DNA from: Clostridium culturomicium
GTDB taxonomy: Bacteria > Bacillota > Clostridia > Clostridiales > Clostridiaceae
Reading direction: 5' to 3'
NCBI RefSeq assembly: GCF_000821305.1
Contig: NZ_CCXK01000012.1
Span: 187,191-251,190 of the forward strand
DNA: 64,000 nucleotides
The notes below the pieces were generated by a model. That model was not told where the DNA came from, searched no databases, and saw only the letters and a list, made by a program, of their open reading frames with translations. The position numbers were made by a program, and so were the translations under genes. Below, piece after piece: positions 17,248 to 24,734 of this stretch (its first letter is position 1; the number at the start of each line of letters is the position of its first letter).

Positions 17248-18594
17248 ATGGAGAAGTTAAATTTTAAAGGGTTAACAGGACATATAGTTACAAGAGATGT
17301 TTTCAGCTATGAGGAAGATAGAAAGCAATGGAATAGAGCTGTTAAAAAATATCCGTTAGCAATTGTATATTGCTTAGAGGAAGAGGATATTATTAATGCA
17401 ATAATATGGGCTAGAAAAAATAAAGTTGGAATTAGAGTAAGATCTGGTGGACATCATTATGAAGGGTACTCTAATGGTAATGATGTTTTAATTATAGATG
17501 TAAGTAGAATGAATAATATTATGTTAGAGGAAGAAAAAGGGGTTCTTACAATTCAGGGTGGAGTTAGGAATAGGGAGTTATATGAAGCTACAGGAAAGGC
17601 CGGTTATCCTTTTCCAGGAGGGGGATGCCCTACCGTAGGTGCAGTAGGTTTTACTTTAGGTGGTGGATGGGGATATTCCGCCAGAATGTTTGGGTTAGGC
17701 TGTGACAGCTTAATAGGGGCAGAAATCATTGATTATAAGGGTGAAAAAATAATTGTTAGTGAAGTTGAGAATAAAGAATTGCTTTGGGCATTAAAGGGTG
17801 CTGGTGGAGGCAATTTTGGAGTTGTCACATCATTAACCTTCAAGCTTCCAGAAAAGGTTCAGAATGCAACTTTAATTAACATAGATTGTCCTAAATTGCC
17901 GAAGGAAGATAGAGTTCAATTATTTTTAATTTATCAGCAGCTGTTTAAAACCTTGGATAATAGATGTAATTTGAAAATGGCAGTATACAATTCAAAAGAG
18001 AAAGGAATTGGCGTTAAATTCACAGGCATATTTTATGGTACGAAAAAAGAAGCGAATTTAGCGATTATGCCAATAAAAGAGTTTCATTGTGACCTATGTA
18101 TAACAATGAAGTATATGAGTGTATTTAAGGTTAACGAAGAAATCCAAGATAGTCATCCAGATTATGAAAGCTATAAATCAGGAGGCCGATTTGTATTACG
18201 AGATTACTCAAGAGAAGAAGCAGAAGAGCTTGTGAGTTTAATAGAAGATAGTGCAGAAGGATCAACCTATGCAGCAATATCTTTATATGGTTTAGGGGGT
18301 AAGGTGCATGAAGGCAATAAGAAATTGTCGGCATTTGCTTGGAGAGATGCCCAATTTATTATGGGGATTCAATCAGTCTGGGAAGATTCGATGTATGCAC
18401 AAGGAAATAGAGCTTGGACAGTTGAAAAGTATAATGTAATTAAGAAATATACAAAGGGAGCTTTTGTTAATTTTCCACTTGCAGAGAATGAGAGTTATTT
18501 AGAGGATTATTATAGGGATAATAAAAAAAGATTGAAGGATCTTAGAGAAAAATATGATCCATATAGAATTTTTGGTTTTGAACAGGGATTATAA
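17248..18594 (+). CDS. FAD-linked oxidase, berberine-bridge-enzyme type
   Basis: A 448-residue PCMH-type flavoprotein. The N-terminal FAD_binding_4 domain has RSGGHHYEGYS near residue 65, whose first His is the expected site of covalent 8-alpha-histidyl FAD, and GGGCPTVGAVGFTLGGGWG near residue 125, whose Cys matches the 6-S-cysteinyl link of bicovalent BBE-like enzymes. The C-terminal BBE domain ends with YYRDNKKRLKDLREKYDP, typical of the family. Bacterial members oxidise sugars or secondary metabolites using O2 or another acceptor; the substrate is not deducible. It is monocistronic, with a terminator just downstream. A weak site (GTAGGTGTGTT) precedes the ATG. Confidence 0.88.
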   Translation: MEKLNFKGLTGHIVTRDVFSYEEDRKQWNRAVKKYPLAIVYCLEEEDIINAIIWARKNKVGIRVRSGGHHYEGYSNGNDVLIIDVSRMNNIMLEEEKGVLTIQGGVRNRELYEATGKAGYPFPGGGCPTVGAVGFTLGGGWGYSARMFGLGCDSLIGAEIIDYKGEKIIVSEVENKELLWALKGAGGGNFGVVTSLTFKLPEKVQNATLINIDCPKLPKEDRVQLFLIYQQLFKTLDNRCNLKMAVYNSKEKGIGVKFTGIFYGTKKEANLAIMPIKEFHCDLCITMKYMSVFKVNEEIQDSHPDYESYKSGGRFVLRDYSREEAEELVSLIEDSAEGSTYAAISLYGLGGKVHEGNKKLSAFAWRDAQFIMGIQSVWEDSMYAQGNRAWTVEKYNVIKKYTKGAFVNFPLAENESYLEDYYRDNKKRLKDLREKYDPYRIFGFEQGL

Positions 18595-18601
18595 AAATAA
18601 T

Positions 18602-18629
18602 AAAGCCGCGAGTGGGATTTCGCGGCTTT
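18602..18629. terminator. Hairpin terminator after the FAD oxidase
   Basis: A 9-10 bp perfect stem (AAAGCCGCG / CGCGGCTTT) with an 8-nt loop. The T-run is short on the plus strand but is stronger when read on the minus strand, so it may work in both directions. Confidence 0.75.
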
Positions 18630-18662
18630 ACATTATGGATAATTATATAACTCTAGGGCTAC

Positions 18663-18745
18663 GCTTTAAGTGATAGTCTAAATCTTTGATTTAGTTACTC
18701 AAGATCACTCCTTTGAATAAATATAAGAAGGAGTTTCCTTAACCA
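18663..18745 (-). repeat. Dispersed two-hairpin repeat, copy A
   Basis: On the minus strand this reads TTAAGGAAACTCC, a loop, GGAGTGATCTTGAGTAA, then ACTAAATCAAAGATTTA and GACTATCACTTAAAG. It aligns over its whole length with the two copies near 33 kb, in inverse orientation. Hairpin 1 has ACTCCTT paired with AAGGAGT, whereas the 33-kb copy has ACTCCACC paired with GGTGGAGT: different bases, same pairing. Hairpin 2 is CTAAATC-AAA-GATTTAG with flanking partial pairing. It carries no ORF. Confidence 0.7.
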
Positions 18746-18910
18746 TTAATTTGGGGGGGATAAAGGTTAAGGCAGGTTATAGCCATAGAGTATGTATATT
18801 TCTGTTTTCAAAAGAATTATAAAAGATGATTGTAGTTTTAGATAGGCTGCAGCCAAGTATTAGCTTGACTGTAGCCCTATTATTTTAAATTACATATCTA
18901 TAGGTTTGTG
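18746..18910. other. Intergenic stretch with a hairpin, no gene seen
   Basis: No ORF with a ribosome site is visible. A 13-bp imperfect stem (GGCTGCAGCCAAG / CTTGACTGTAGCC, 18845-18876) lies just downstream of the minus-strand ymaF-like gene and may be its terminator, although the following bases on that strand are not U-rich. Confidence 0.4.
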
Positions 18911-19399
18911 TTAAGGTCTTTCTTCACAACCACTTGGGTTATCTACTAGAGTAGCAAAGTTATATCTATGAGCATGATTACGTGCAGCACCAAGTGTCCT
19001 TTGAGTACATCCAGATACACGGTGAATGTGTTTTCCATTTCCGATATATATTGCAGGTCCTGTAGTATCACAGATTTCATGGAAATGTCCATTGAAACTT
19101 TCAGTGTTTATATATAATTTATGAACGTGTGATTTGTCACAAGGTATAGCTCTTCCAGTAACACCAAAGAAGCCATGATTGTGTCCTAAATTATTTCCTG
19201 TATTTCCGATGAATCCGTGAGTGTGAGTTGGGAATCCATCTCTGTCACATCTGTCATCCCTGTCACGTCTGTCGTCTCTATCACATCTGTCATCCCTGTC
19301 ATCTCTGTCACATCTTTCATCTCTATCGCATCTGTCGTCTCTATCATCTCTATCAAAATCACCATTAAAGAAAGAATTATTAAATCCTTGATTACACAT
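18911..19399 (-). CDS. YmaF-family protein with Asp/Arg repeat leader
   Basis: A 162-residue protein. From about residue 57 it has the His-rich repeat of the YmaF family (Bacillus YmaF, function unknown): PTHTHGFIGNTG, LGHNHGFFGVTG, SHVHKLYINTESFNGHFHE, GKHIHRVSG, NHAHRYNF. The His pairs recur roughly every 20-30 residues and suggest metal binding or a coat/spore-surface role, unproven. Residues 15-55 are almost only Asp and Arg with periodic Cys (units such as CDRDDRDDR), encoded by a degenerate DNA repeat at about 19235-19355. ATG follows GGGGGGAAAATA. Single gene, opposite in strand to its neighbours. Confidence 0.82.
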   Translation of the reverse strand: MCNQGFNNSFFNGDFDRDDRDDRCDRDERCDRDDRDDRCDRDDRRDRDDRCDRDGFPTHTHGFIGNTGNNLGHNHGFFGVTGRAIPCDKSHVHKLYINTESFNGHFHEICDTTGPAIYIGNGKHIHRVSGCTQRTLGAARNHAHRYNFATLVDNPSGCEERP

Positions 19400-19599
19400 T
19401 ATTTTCCCCCCAGTATGCCGTAAGCATAGTATATACTATGAAAAAAACTTAAAAATGTTACTTTAAATTCTTGTTAATAAAAAATAAAACTTGTTTATTA
19501 GTTAATTTATCACCTTAAACAAATATTAAGTTATACAATGAAGTTAGAACTCTATTATATAATAAGGTATATTATAACTTTTAAAATCAGGAGGTATCT

Positions 19600-19980
19600 A
19601 GATTATTAAGTGTAATATTGATTAAGTATATATTGACTTTTATTAAGTGGTAAAGTACCATTAATGTACATAGATTTGAAAATATGAAGGCGAGGGAATT
19701 TGGTGAGTGTCTAGTATCTAGTAGATAGTAAAATTTAAATTCAGCAAAAATGGTGTGTTTTGCACCTTTATTTGTCGCGGAATTAATTATATCTATTAAA
19801 AAGATACGAGGAACCACGAATTTACTGTAAGATAGTATATCTATCTTTAAATGAAACTTCGAAGGAGATTTAGGTATTCGAGCTTATTTAGCAGAATACC
19901 GATTTAAAGTGATTTTAGAAGAAGTTTTGTTGTTATGTGAAGGTAAGCTGTGGTAGTATCCATAGCTTTTTATATTTTTC
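19600..19980 (+). ncRNA. Candidate structured RNA / leader upstream of the mutS2-like gene
   Basis: About 380 bp without a credible ORF contain a series of local hairpins on the plus strand: 19642-19665 (ATTAAGTGGTA / TACCATTAAT, one bulge), 19829-19847 (AAGATAG / CTATCTT, 5-nt loop), 19873-19900 (GGTATTC / GAATACC) and the terminator at 19945-19979. A TATAAT box lies at 19558-19563, without a convincing -35. The region may be an independent small RNA or a regulatory leader ending 46 bp before the mutS2-like start. I could not match it to T-box, SAM, c-di-GMP, RNase P or tmRNA signatures. Confidence 0.35.
19945..19979 (+). terminator. Terminator hairpin in the mutS2-like leader
   Basis: An 8-bp stem (AGCTGTGG / CCATAGCT, one G-U pair) with a 6-nt loop is followed by TTTTATATTTTT. 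It lies upstream of the mutS2-like start codon, so it either ends a separate RNA or works as an attenuator. Confidence 0.7.
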
Positions 19981-20025
19981 GAATCTATGAAGATTCGTGA
20001 CCTCATAATTATTGGGAGGACAGAG

Positions 20026-21930
20026 ATGAATAAAGATACTTTAGAAAAATTACATTATGATGAATTGAAGGAAATGGTTAAAGCTCACTGTGTCAGCGGA
20101 CTTGGAAAGGAGTTAATCGATAAGCTGCAGCCAAGCAATAATATTAAGCAGATTAATAGAATGCTGGATGAAACTTCTGAGGGGAGAAGACTTATTGATG
20201 CATCTTATCATATGCCTCTAAAGGGTGTGTTTAATATAAATCCATTAATAGATAAAATTGAAAAAGGCGGGGTTTTAGAGCCTGATGAGCTAATCACAAT
20301 GGATAACTTCTTACGTGGTTGCAGAGGCGTAAAAATCTTTATAAAGGATAAAGAAGGCTATGCACCTACTTTAAGTGCCTATGGGGAAAATATTACAGAG
20401 TTAAAATATATAGAAGAAGAAATTGGAGTTTCAATAAAAGGAACTATGGTTGATTCTAATGCCAGTAAAGAACTGGGAAAGCTTAGAAGGAATATTGAAA
20501 ACTGTGAGAGTAAGATAAAAGAGAAGCTTGAGAAGTTTATTAGAAGTTCAGCCAATAAGGAGATGCTTCAGGAAACCTTTGTCACCCAGAGAAATGGAAG
20601 GTATACTGTACCAATAAAAGCAGCCTTTAAAAATCAAGTGCAAGGCACTATAGTTGAAGTATCTTCAAAGGGTACAACAGTTTTTGTGGAGCCCTCATCA
20701 ATCTCAAGATTTACTTCAGAGCTTTCCATATTAAAGGCTGAAGAGTCTGTAGAAGAGTATAGGATATTAGCACTCCTTACGGAATTACTTCATGAGAGAC
20801 TTAAGGAGATAAAAATTAATATAGAGGTAATTTCAGAGTATGATATGATTTTAGCTAAAGCAAAGTATAGTAAAGAAATTGATGGAATAAAGCCAAGACT
20901 TAATGGAAGAGGCTATATTAATATTAAGAAGGGGAGATATCCCCTTATTGAAAAGGGAGTACCTTTAAATTTTGCTATTGGAGAAGATTATAGAAGTTTA
21001 ATTATTACAGGACCTAATGCAGGTGGAAAAACAATTGTGCTAAAGACTGTAGGATTATTGACATTAGCAGTTCAAAGTGGATTTCACATAGCTGCTGAAG
21101 AGGGCAGCGAAATTGCTGTATTTGATAAAATATTTGTAGATATAGGCGATAACCAAAGTGTGGAGAATGCATTAAGTACCTTCTCATCTCATGTTAAGAA
21201 TCTAGGAGCTATATTAAAAGAAAGTAACAAGAACACCCTGCTTCTATTTGATGAAATCGGAAGTGGAACAGAACCTAATGAAGGCGCTGCTTTAGCTATA
21301 GCTGTTTTAGAAGAGTTTTATCACAAGGGTTGTATCACTGTTGCTTCTACTCATTATGGTGAGATTAAAAATTTCTCGCAGAATCATCCTGATTTTGAAA
21401 ATGCTGCAATGGAATTTAAGAAAGAAACCCTTGAACCTCTTTACAGACTTCATATTGGAAGGAGTGGAGAAAGTAATGCTTTATATATATCTAAGAAAAT
21501 GGGGATTTCTGATGAAGTTATAAAAAGAGCACAAAGATATATTAATAATAAAGATTATAACTATGATATTCTAAAAGAAAGCAAGAAAATCATGGCATCA
21601 GAGGAAGAGAAGGAAGTTAAGCTTTATAATGGGTATAGCCAAGGAGATAGAGTTATTGTTTTAGATAAAAATACTTCAGGCATTGTTTATAAGGAAGCTG
21701 ATAGATTTAATAATATTGTGGTGTTAGTTAAAGATGAATTTATAGAAGTGAATTGTAAGCGTGTTAAGCTTGAAGCCAGTGCGGTAGATTTATATCCAGA
21801 GGATTATGATTTTAATCAGCTTTTTGTGAAGTATAAAGACCGAAAGCTTGAACATGATATTGCAAGAGGTTCGAAAAAAGCCTTAAAGAAGATACAAAAA
21901 GAGATGAAAGATCGTAAGGAAATAAATTAA
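20026..21930 (+). CDS. MutS2-family ATPase lacking the Smr domain
   Basis: A 634-residue MutS-superfamily protein. It has the MutS core/lever region (about residues 1-290), then the ATPase: Walker A GPNAGGKTIVLKT near residue 328, Walker B LLLFDEIGSGTEPNEG, and the STHYGEIK switch. A KOW-like segment (GDRVIVLDKNTSGIV) follows near residue 540. The C-terminal Smr endonuclease domain of true MutS2 (about 785 residues) is absent; the protein ends in a Lys-rich tail. ATG 20026 with GGGAGG is chosen over an in-frame ATG 39 bp upstream. MutS2 proteins act on recombination intermediates or collided ribosomes; which applies here is unknown. Monocistronic, terminator downstream. Confidence 0.88.
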   Translation: MNKDTLEKLHYDELKEMVKAHCVSGLGKELIDKLQPSNNIKQINRMLDETSEGRRLIDASYHMPLKGVFNINPLIDKIEKGGVLEPDELITMDNFLRGCRGVKIFIKDKEGYAPTLSAYGENITELKYIEEEIGVSIKGTMVDSNASKELGKLRRNIENCESKIKEKLEKFIRSSANKEMLQETFVTQRNGRYTVPIKAAFKNQVQGTIVEVSSKGTTVFVEPSSISRFTSELSILKAEESVEEYRILALLTELLHERLKEIKINIEVISEYDMILAKAKYSKEIDGIKPRLNGRGYINIKKGRYPLIEKGVPLNFAIGEDYRSLIITGPNAGGKTIVLKTVGLLTLAVQSGFHIAAEEGSEIAVFDKIFVDIGDNQSVENALSTFSSHVKNLGAILKESNKNTLLLFDEIGSGTEPNEGAALAIAVLEEFYHKGCITVASTHYGEIKNFSQNHPDFENAAMEFKKETLEPLYRLHIGRSGESNALYISKKMGISDEVIKRAQRYINNKDYNYDILKESKKIMASEEEKEVKLYNGYSQGDRVIVLDKNTSGIVYKEADRFNNIVVLVKDEFIEVNCKRVKLEASAVDLYPEDYDFNQLFVKYKDRKLEHDIARGSKKALKKIQKEMKDRKEIN

Positions 21931-21975
21931 AAATAAGCTGCGTCCTTAAATAGTAAGGAGCAGCTTATTTTTAAG
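21931..21975 (+). terminator. Intrinsic terminator of the mutS2-like gene
   Basis: A long hairpin: AAATAAGCTG / CAGCTTATTT outside and TCCTTA / TAAGGA inside, starting right after the stop codon and followed by a short T-run (TTTTT). Confidence 0.85.
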
Positions 21976-22036
21976 TGAATAATCAAAATTAACTTTGGTT
22001 ACTCAAACTTATTGGGTGGATAATTCCTTTAGATAG
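21971..22036 (-). repeat. Dispersed two-hairpin repeat, divergent copy B
   Basis: Read on the minus strand: CTAAAGGAATTATCCACC, then AAGTTTGAGTAACCAAAG and TTAATTTTGATTATTCACTTAA. It keeps the order of the repeat at 33 kb (TTAAGGAA, CCACC, AAGTTCGAGTGAC, TCACTTA) but diverges in the core, where CAAA now pairs with TTTG instead of CTAAATC with GATTTAG. It overlaps the end of the mutS2-like terminator. Confidence 0.45.
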
Positions 22037-22053
22037 AATGAGGAGAAGCATTT

Positions 22054-22506
22054 TTAATAATATCTTTTAGAGACTACTTGAGTTTCTACTACATCTACTC
22101 CAGTTATAAAATCTTCTCGAATGAAACCTTTTATATTCACCGTTTCATTCATTATTAATTTAACACCGTACCAAGAAAGTTCATAGGCTTCTACGTAATC
22201 AGTGATTTCTAATTTCGTATTAGATGGAAGACTACGAAGAGTGGCGCTATTGCTAAGTGGTGCAATATATAATGAACATGGTCTTATGGTGTAGCCTGCA
22301 TTGTATGGCTTAGTTTTATAGTAGATTTGTATATTATCAGTTGGTTTATTTATGGAGTTTATCTGAGCCGTTAAATCACTATTTTGTCTTGATAGTACTC
22401 TGGTTTGTAAGTTTAATTTATTGTATCTATCAATAAGAAGATAATAAGAGATTCCTAAGCCACCAGTGACCAGGAGTAAGATGTAAATAAAGATAGTTTT
22501 AATCAT
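22054..22506 (-). CDS. Membrane-anchored SH3-like domain protein
   Basis: A 150-residue protein of unknown function. It has an N-terminal membrane helix (residues about 4-24), a coiled-coil-like segment (YNKLNLQTRVLSRQNSDLTAQ) and a C-terminal domain of about 80 residues resembling a bacterial SH3 domain: LYIAPLSNSATLRSLPSNTK, LEITDYVEAYELSWYGVKL and KGFIREDFI. This arrangement fits a surface protein that binds wall peptides. The start is preceded by GGAGGGAATTT on the minus strand. It is divergent from the ybaK-like gene. Confidence 0.68.
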   Translation of the reverse strand: MIKTIFIYILLLVTGGLGISYYLLIDRYNKLNLQTRVLSRQNSDLTAQINSINKPTDNIQIYYKTKPYNAGYTIRPCSLYIAPLSNSATLRSLPSNTKLEITDYVEAYELSWYGVKLIMNETVNIKGFIREDFITGVDVVETQVVSKRYY

Positions 22507-22632
22507 AAATTCCCTCCATAAAAGCGTTTGATTGTATAAATATATTCAATTAGTTTGTATAATAGACATATAACAGAATTTTAAATAAAGAGATATTGAA
22601 TTAATATATGGGATATGGAAGGAGTGAGTTCT

Positions 22633-23109
22633 GTGGCTAATCCAAAGACTAATGCCATGAGAATATTAGATAAAGAAAAAATAAATTATGTGGTGTATAC
22701 CTATGAGAACAAGGATGGTAAAATTGATGGAGTATCCGTTGCTCATAAGTTAAATCAAGATGTAAACAAGGTTTTTAAAACTTTGGTTACTAAGGGCGTC
22801 AGTAATGAATATTATGTTTTTGTAATTCCAGTAGAGAAAGAATTGAGTTTAAAAGCTGCAGCTAAGGTTGTTGGCGAAAAATCGGTTGATATGATAAAGG
22901 TTGAAGAAATAAATAAGGTTACAGGATATATAAGAGGTGGCTGTTCTCCAGTTGGCATGAAGAGGGTTTACACAACGGTTATTGATAAGTCTTGTGAAAA
23001 TTTTGAAGCCATAATTGTTAGTGGTGGAAAAATCGGATGTCAAATAGAGATAAATCCTAAGGATTTGATTGAATTAATCAATGGAAAAACAGAAGAAATT
23101 ACACAATAA
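22633..23109 (+). CDS. ybaK: YbaK/EbsC-type Cys-tRNA(Pro) deacylase
   Basis: This protein hydrolyses Cys mis-attached to tRNA-Pro. The 158-residue product matches the YbaK family: NPKTNAMRILDKEKINYVVY, KTLVTKGVSNEYYVFVIPVE, the Lys in the ELSLKAAAKVVGEK helix, and the GYIRGGCSPVGMKR signature. The GTG at 22633 is chosen because AAGGAG is 8 bp upstream; an in-frame ATG at 22615 overlaps that site and has none of its own. Monocistronic, with a bidirectional terminator shared with the HAD gene. Confidence 0.93.
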   Translation: MANPKTNAMRILDKEKINYVVYTYENKDGKIDGVSVAHKLNQDVNKVFKTLVTKGVSNEYYVFVIPVEKELSLKAAAKVVGEKSVDMIKVEEINKVTGYIRGGCSPVGMKRVYTTVIDKSCENFEAIIVSGGKIGCQIEINPKDLIELINGKTEEITQ

Positions 23110-23114
23110 GAAAA

Positions 23115-23150
23115 CAGGCTATACAGAAAAAACTGTATAGCCTGTCTTTA
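23115..23150. terminator. Bidirectional terminator
   Basis: A perfect 12-bp stem (CAGGCTATACAG / CTGTATAGCCTG) with a 6-A loop lies between convergent genes. It is flanked by T-runs in both directions (TCTTTATAT on plus, TTTTCTTAT on minus). Confidence 0.9.
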
Positions 23151-23801
23151 TATAGCTTGAGAAAGAATGTGATAATCTACAATGAAATCATCAGCTAGTT
23201 CCTTCATGTCGGCATGCTGTTCTTTAGAAGCTTCATCATATACGCCGATAACCTTCATACCAGCTTGCTTAGCGCCTTTGACTGCAGTAAGAAGATCTTC
23301 AAATACTACACAGTTTTCCGGAGTGGCACCAAGTTTTTCAGCGCTTAAAAGATATACATCAGGAAAGTCCTTTCCACGGGATACTTCACTAGTTAAGGTT
23401 ATAGAGTCAAAGTATTCATAAATACCATTAGCTTTTAAGCATGCTTCTAAAAGTAACATATTATTACTTGTTGCCAAAGCTATTTTTATATTCTTTGATT
23501 TTAACATTTCAAAAAATTCTCTTACGCCATCCTTTAATTTTATTTTCTTAGCATAAGCTTCAAAAGCCATGTCATTCCAATGACTTTCTATTTCAGATTG
23601 CTCGTAGGGTAGGTTGAAAGTGTTCTTAAAGTAAAGCGCTACGTCGTGAAAGTTTAAGTGTGCTATATCAGTACTAAGGGTTGGAGGAACATCTATGCCA
23701 TGCTTGGCTAAGTATTCCCTATCAATCTCATCCCAAATCCACATTGAATCTACAATAGTACCATCCATATCAAAGATGGCCGCTTCTATATTATTAAACA
23801 T
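23148..23801 (-). CDS. HAD-superfamily phosphatase (beta-phosphoglucomutase-like)
   Basis: A 217-residue HAD subfamily IA hydrolase. Motif I is FDMDGTIVDS near residue 10 (nucleophile first Asp), an alpha-helical cap follows (about residues 18-85), motif II is ALATSNN, motif III the Lys in SRGKDFPDVYL and motif IV VVFEDLLTAVKGAKQAG. Members dephosphorylate sugar phosphates, nucleotides or similar; the substrate is not predictable. ATG follows GGGGTGATAAT. It is a lone minus-strand gene. Confidence 0.9.
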   Translation of the reverse strand: MFNNIEAAIFDMDGTIVDSMWIWDEIDREYLAKHGIDVPPTLSTDIAHLNFHDVALYFKNTFNLPYEQSEIESHWNDMAFEAYAKKIKLKDGVREFFEMLKSKNIKIALATSNNMLLLEACLKANGIYEYFDSITLTSEVSRGKDFPDVYLLSAEKLGATPENCVVFEDLLTAVKGAKQAGMKVIGVYDEASKEQHADMKELADDFIVDYHILSQAI

Positions 23802-24002
23802 ATATTATCACCCCAAAGTTTTAAAGAATAGTAATTTGTGCTACGTTCTGAGTATAACATGTTCAAGTAATTATTCAAGAGATCAAGTCGGGTTAATTAT
23901 GGACGGGGGATTTGCTAAATGTTTATATTTTGAAGAGTTGTTAGAATGACAAGGAAACATGTGCATATAAATATACGGAGAGAAAGTTAACGGGGGTAAA
24001 TT

Positions 24003-24416
24003 GTGAGAAACATTGGTATCTTTTGGGGAATAATTGCAGTTATATTAACTATAGGTTCTATTATGAATTTTATCGTTGCTGAGTTTTATAATATTTTTAT
24101 AAGAGGATTATCAAAAAGAAATCATAAGAGGCTTGTGGATGTAACTATTTCTTTAGCAAAAATGTTAGAAGAAGATCATGGTATTTTTGCCTTTGGAAGT
24201 TGTGTATCTGTAATGCTTCATACCATTATAATGACTGGGTGTGATGAGACTTCATTTTTGGGGATATTAGTTGCTATTGTATTTGCGATAGTTTGTTTTA
24301 TGGGGATAATTCATAAATTTATATATAAGGATAAATCGGGAAGTTTAAGAAGGTATCATAGGATCTTTGCTTTAATTTATATTGTAGTTTTAATACTTCA
24401 TATAAGATTTAGTTAA
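24003..24416 (+). CDS. Four-helix membrane protein of unknown function
   Basis: A 137-residue integral membrane protein with helices at about residues 4-28, 56-78, 82-103 and 118-136. His residues occur at or next to the helices (MLHTIIMTG, IHKFIYKD, YHRIFALIY, ILHIRF), an arrangement reminiscent of small b-type cytochromes or ferric-reductase-like proteins, but I cannot assign a family. The start is a GTG at 24003, behind GGGGG; a TTG two bases earlier is out of frame. A terminator hairpin follows the stop. Confidence 0.6.
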   Translation: MRNIGIFWGIIAVILTIGSIMNFIVAEFYNIFIRGLSKRNHKRLVDVTISLAKMLEEDHGIFAFGSCVSVMLHTIIMTGCDETSFLGILVAIVFAIVCFMGIIHKFIYKDKSGSLRRYHRIFALIYIVVLILHIRFS

Positions 24417-24417
24417 A

Positions 24418-24449
24418 ATAAAAAAAGGAACATTTATTAATGTTCCTTT
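24418..24449 (-). terminator. Terminator of the first tRNA-Pro unit
   Basis: A 12-bp stem AAAAGGAACATT / AATGTTCCTTTT with a 4-nt loop is directly downstream (minus strand) of the tRNA CCA end, followed by a T-run on that strand. It may also stop the plus-strand membrane-protein gene. Confidence 0.85.
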
Positions 24450-24525
24450 TGGTCGGGGTGACAGGGATTGAACCTGCGACCTCATGGTCCCAAACCACGC
24501 GCGCTCCCATCTGCGCCACACCCCG
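24450..24525 (-). tRNA. tRNA-Pro(UGG), copy 1
   Basis: A 76-nt cloverleaf on the minus strand. The acceptor stem is CGGGGTG / CACCCCG, the anticodon loop is TTTGGGA with TGG, the T-arm GCAGGTTCAATCCCTGT is canonical, and the 3' CCA is encoded. It is identical to the copy about 209 bp to the right. Confidence 0.96.
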
Positions 24526-24626
24526 CTAACAAGAATTATTATATTACATTATTATTTATAAGTCAAGAAAAATTATAAAATCTTTCATATGAAATTTAAA
24601 TAGTCTTTCTTATAAAGGTACTAAAA

Positions 24627-24658
24627 AATAAAAAAAGGAACATTTATTATGTTCCTTT
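24627..24658 (-). terminator. Terminator of the second tRNA-Pro unit
   Basis: An 11-bp stem AAAAGGAACAT / ATGTTCCTTTT with a 5-nt loop, directly after the CCA end on the minus strand. It is a near copy of the hairpin at 24418-24449, showing that tRNA and terminator were duplicated together. Confidence 0.85.
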
Positions 24659-24734
24659 TGGTCGGGGTGACAGGGATTGAACCTGCGACCTCATGGTCCC
24701 AAACCACGCGCGCTCCCATCTGCGCCACACCCCG
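24659..24734 (-). tRNA. tRNA-Pro(UGG), copy 2
   Basis: A 76-nt tRNA with the same sequence as copy 1, including TGG anticodon and encoded CCA. It has its own terminator. The gap between the two units is an A/T-rich stretch that must contain the promoter of the left copy if they are transcribed separately. Confidence 0.96.

Noticed and set aside
19217..19423. A plus-strand 68-residue ORF rich in Ser/Val/Ile
   Set aside because: It is the complement of the Asp/Arg repeat of the ymaF-like gene; the low-complexity composition comes from that repeat.
19587..19817. A minus-strand ORF in the mutS2-like leader
   Set aside because: No ribosome site, no recognisable sequence, and it crosses hairpins of the candidate RNA.
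19600..19980. T-box or S-box riboswitch in the mutS2-like leader
   Set aside because: The T-box GGTGGNACCGCG sequence and the SAM-I core are not present, and the downstream gene is not an amino-acid gene.
23695..23949. A plus-strand ORF (84 residues) opposite the HAD gene start
   Set aside because: It mostly overlaps the HAD coding strand complement and has no ribosome site.
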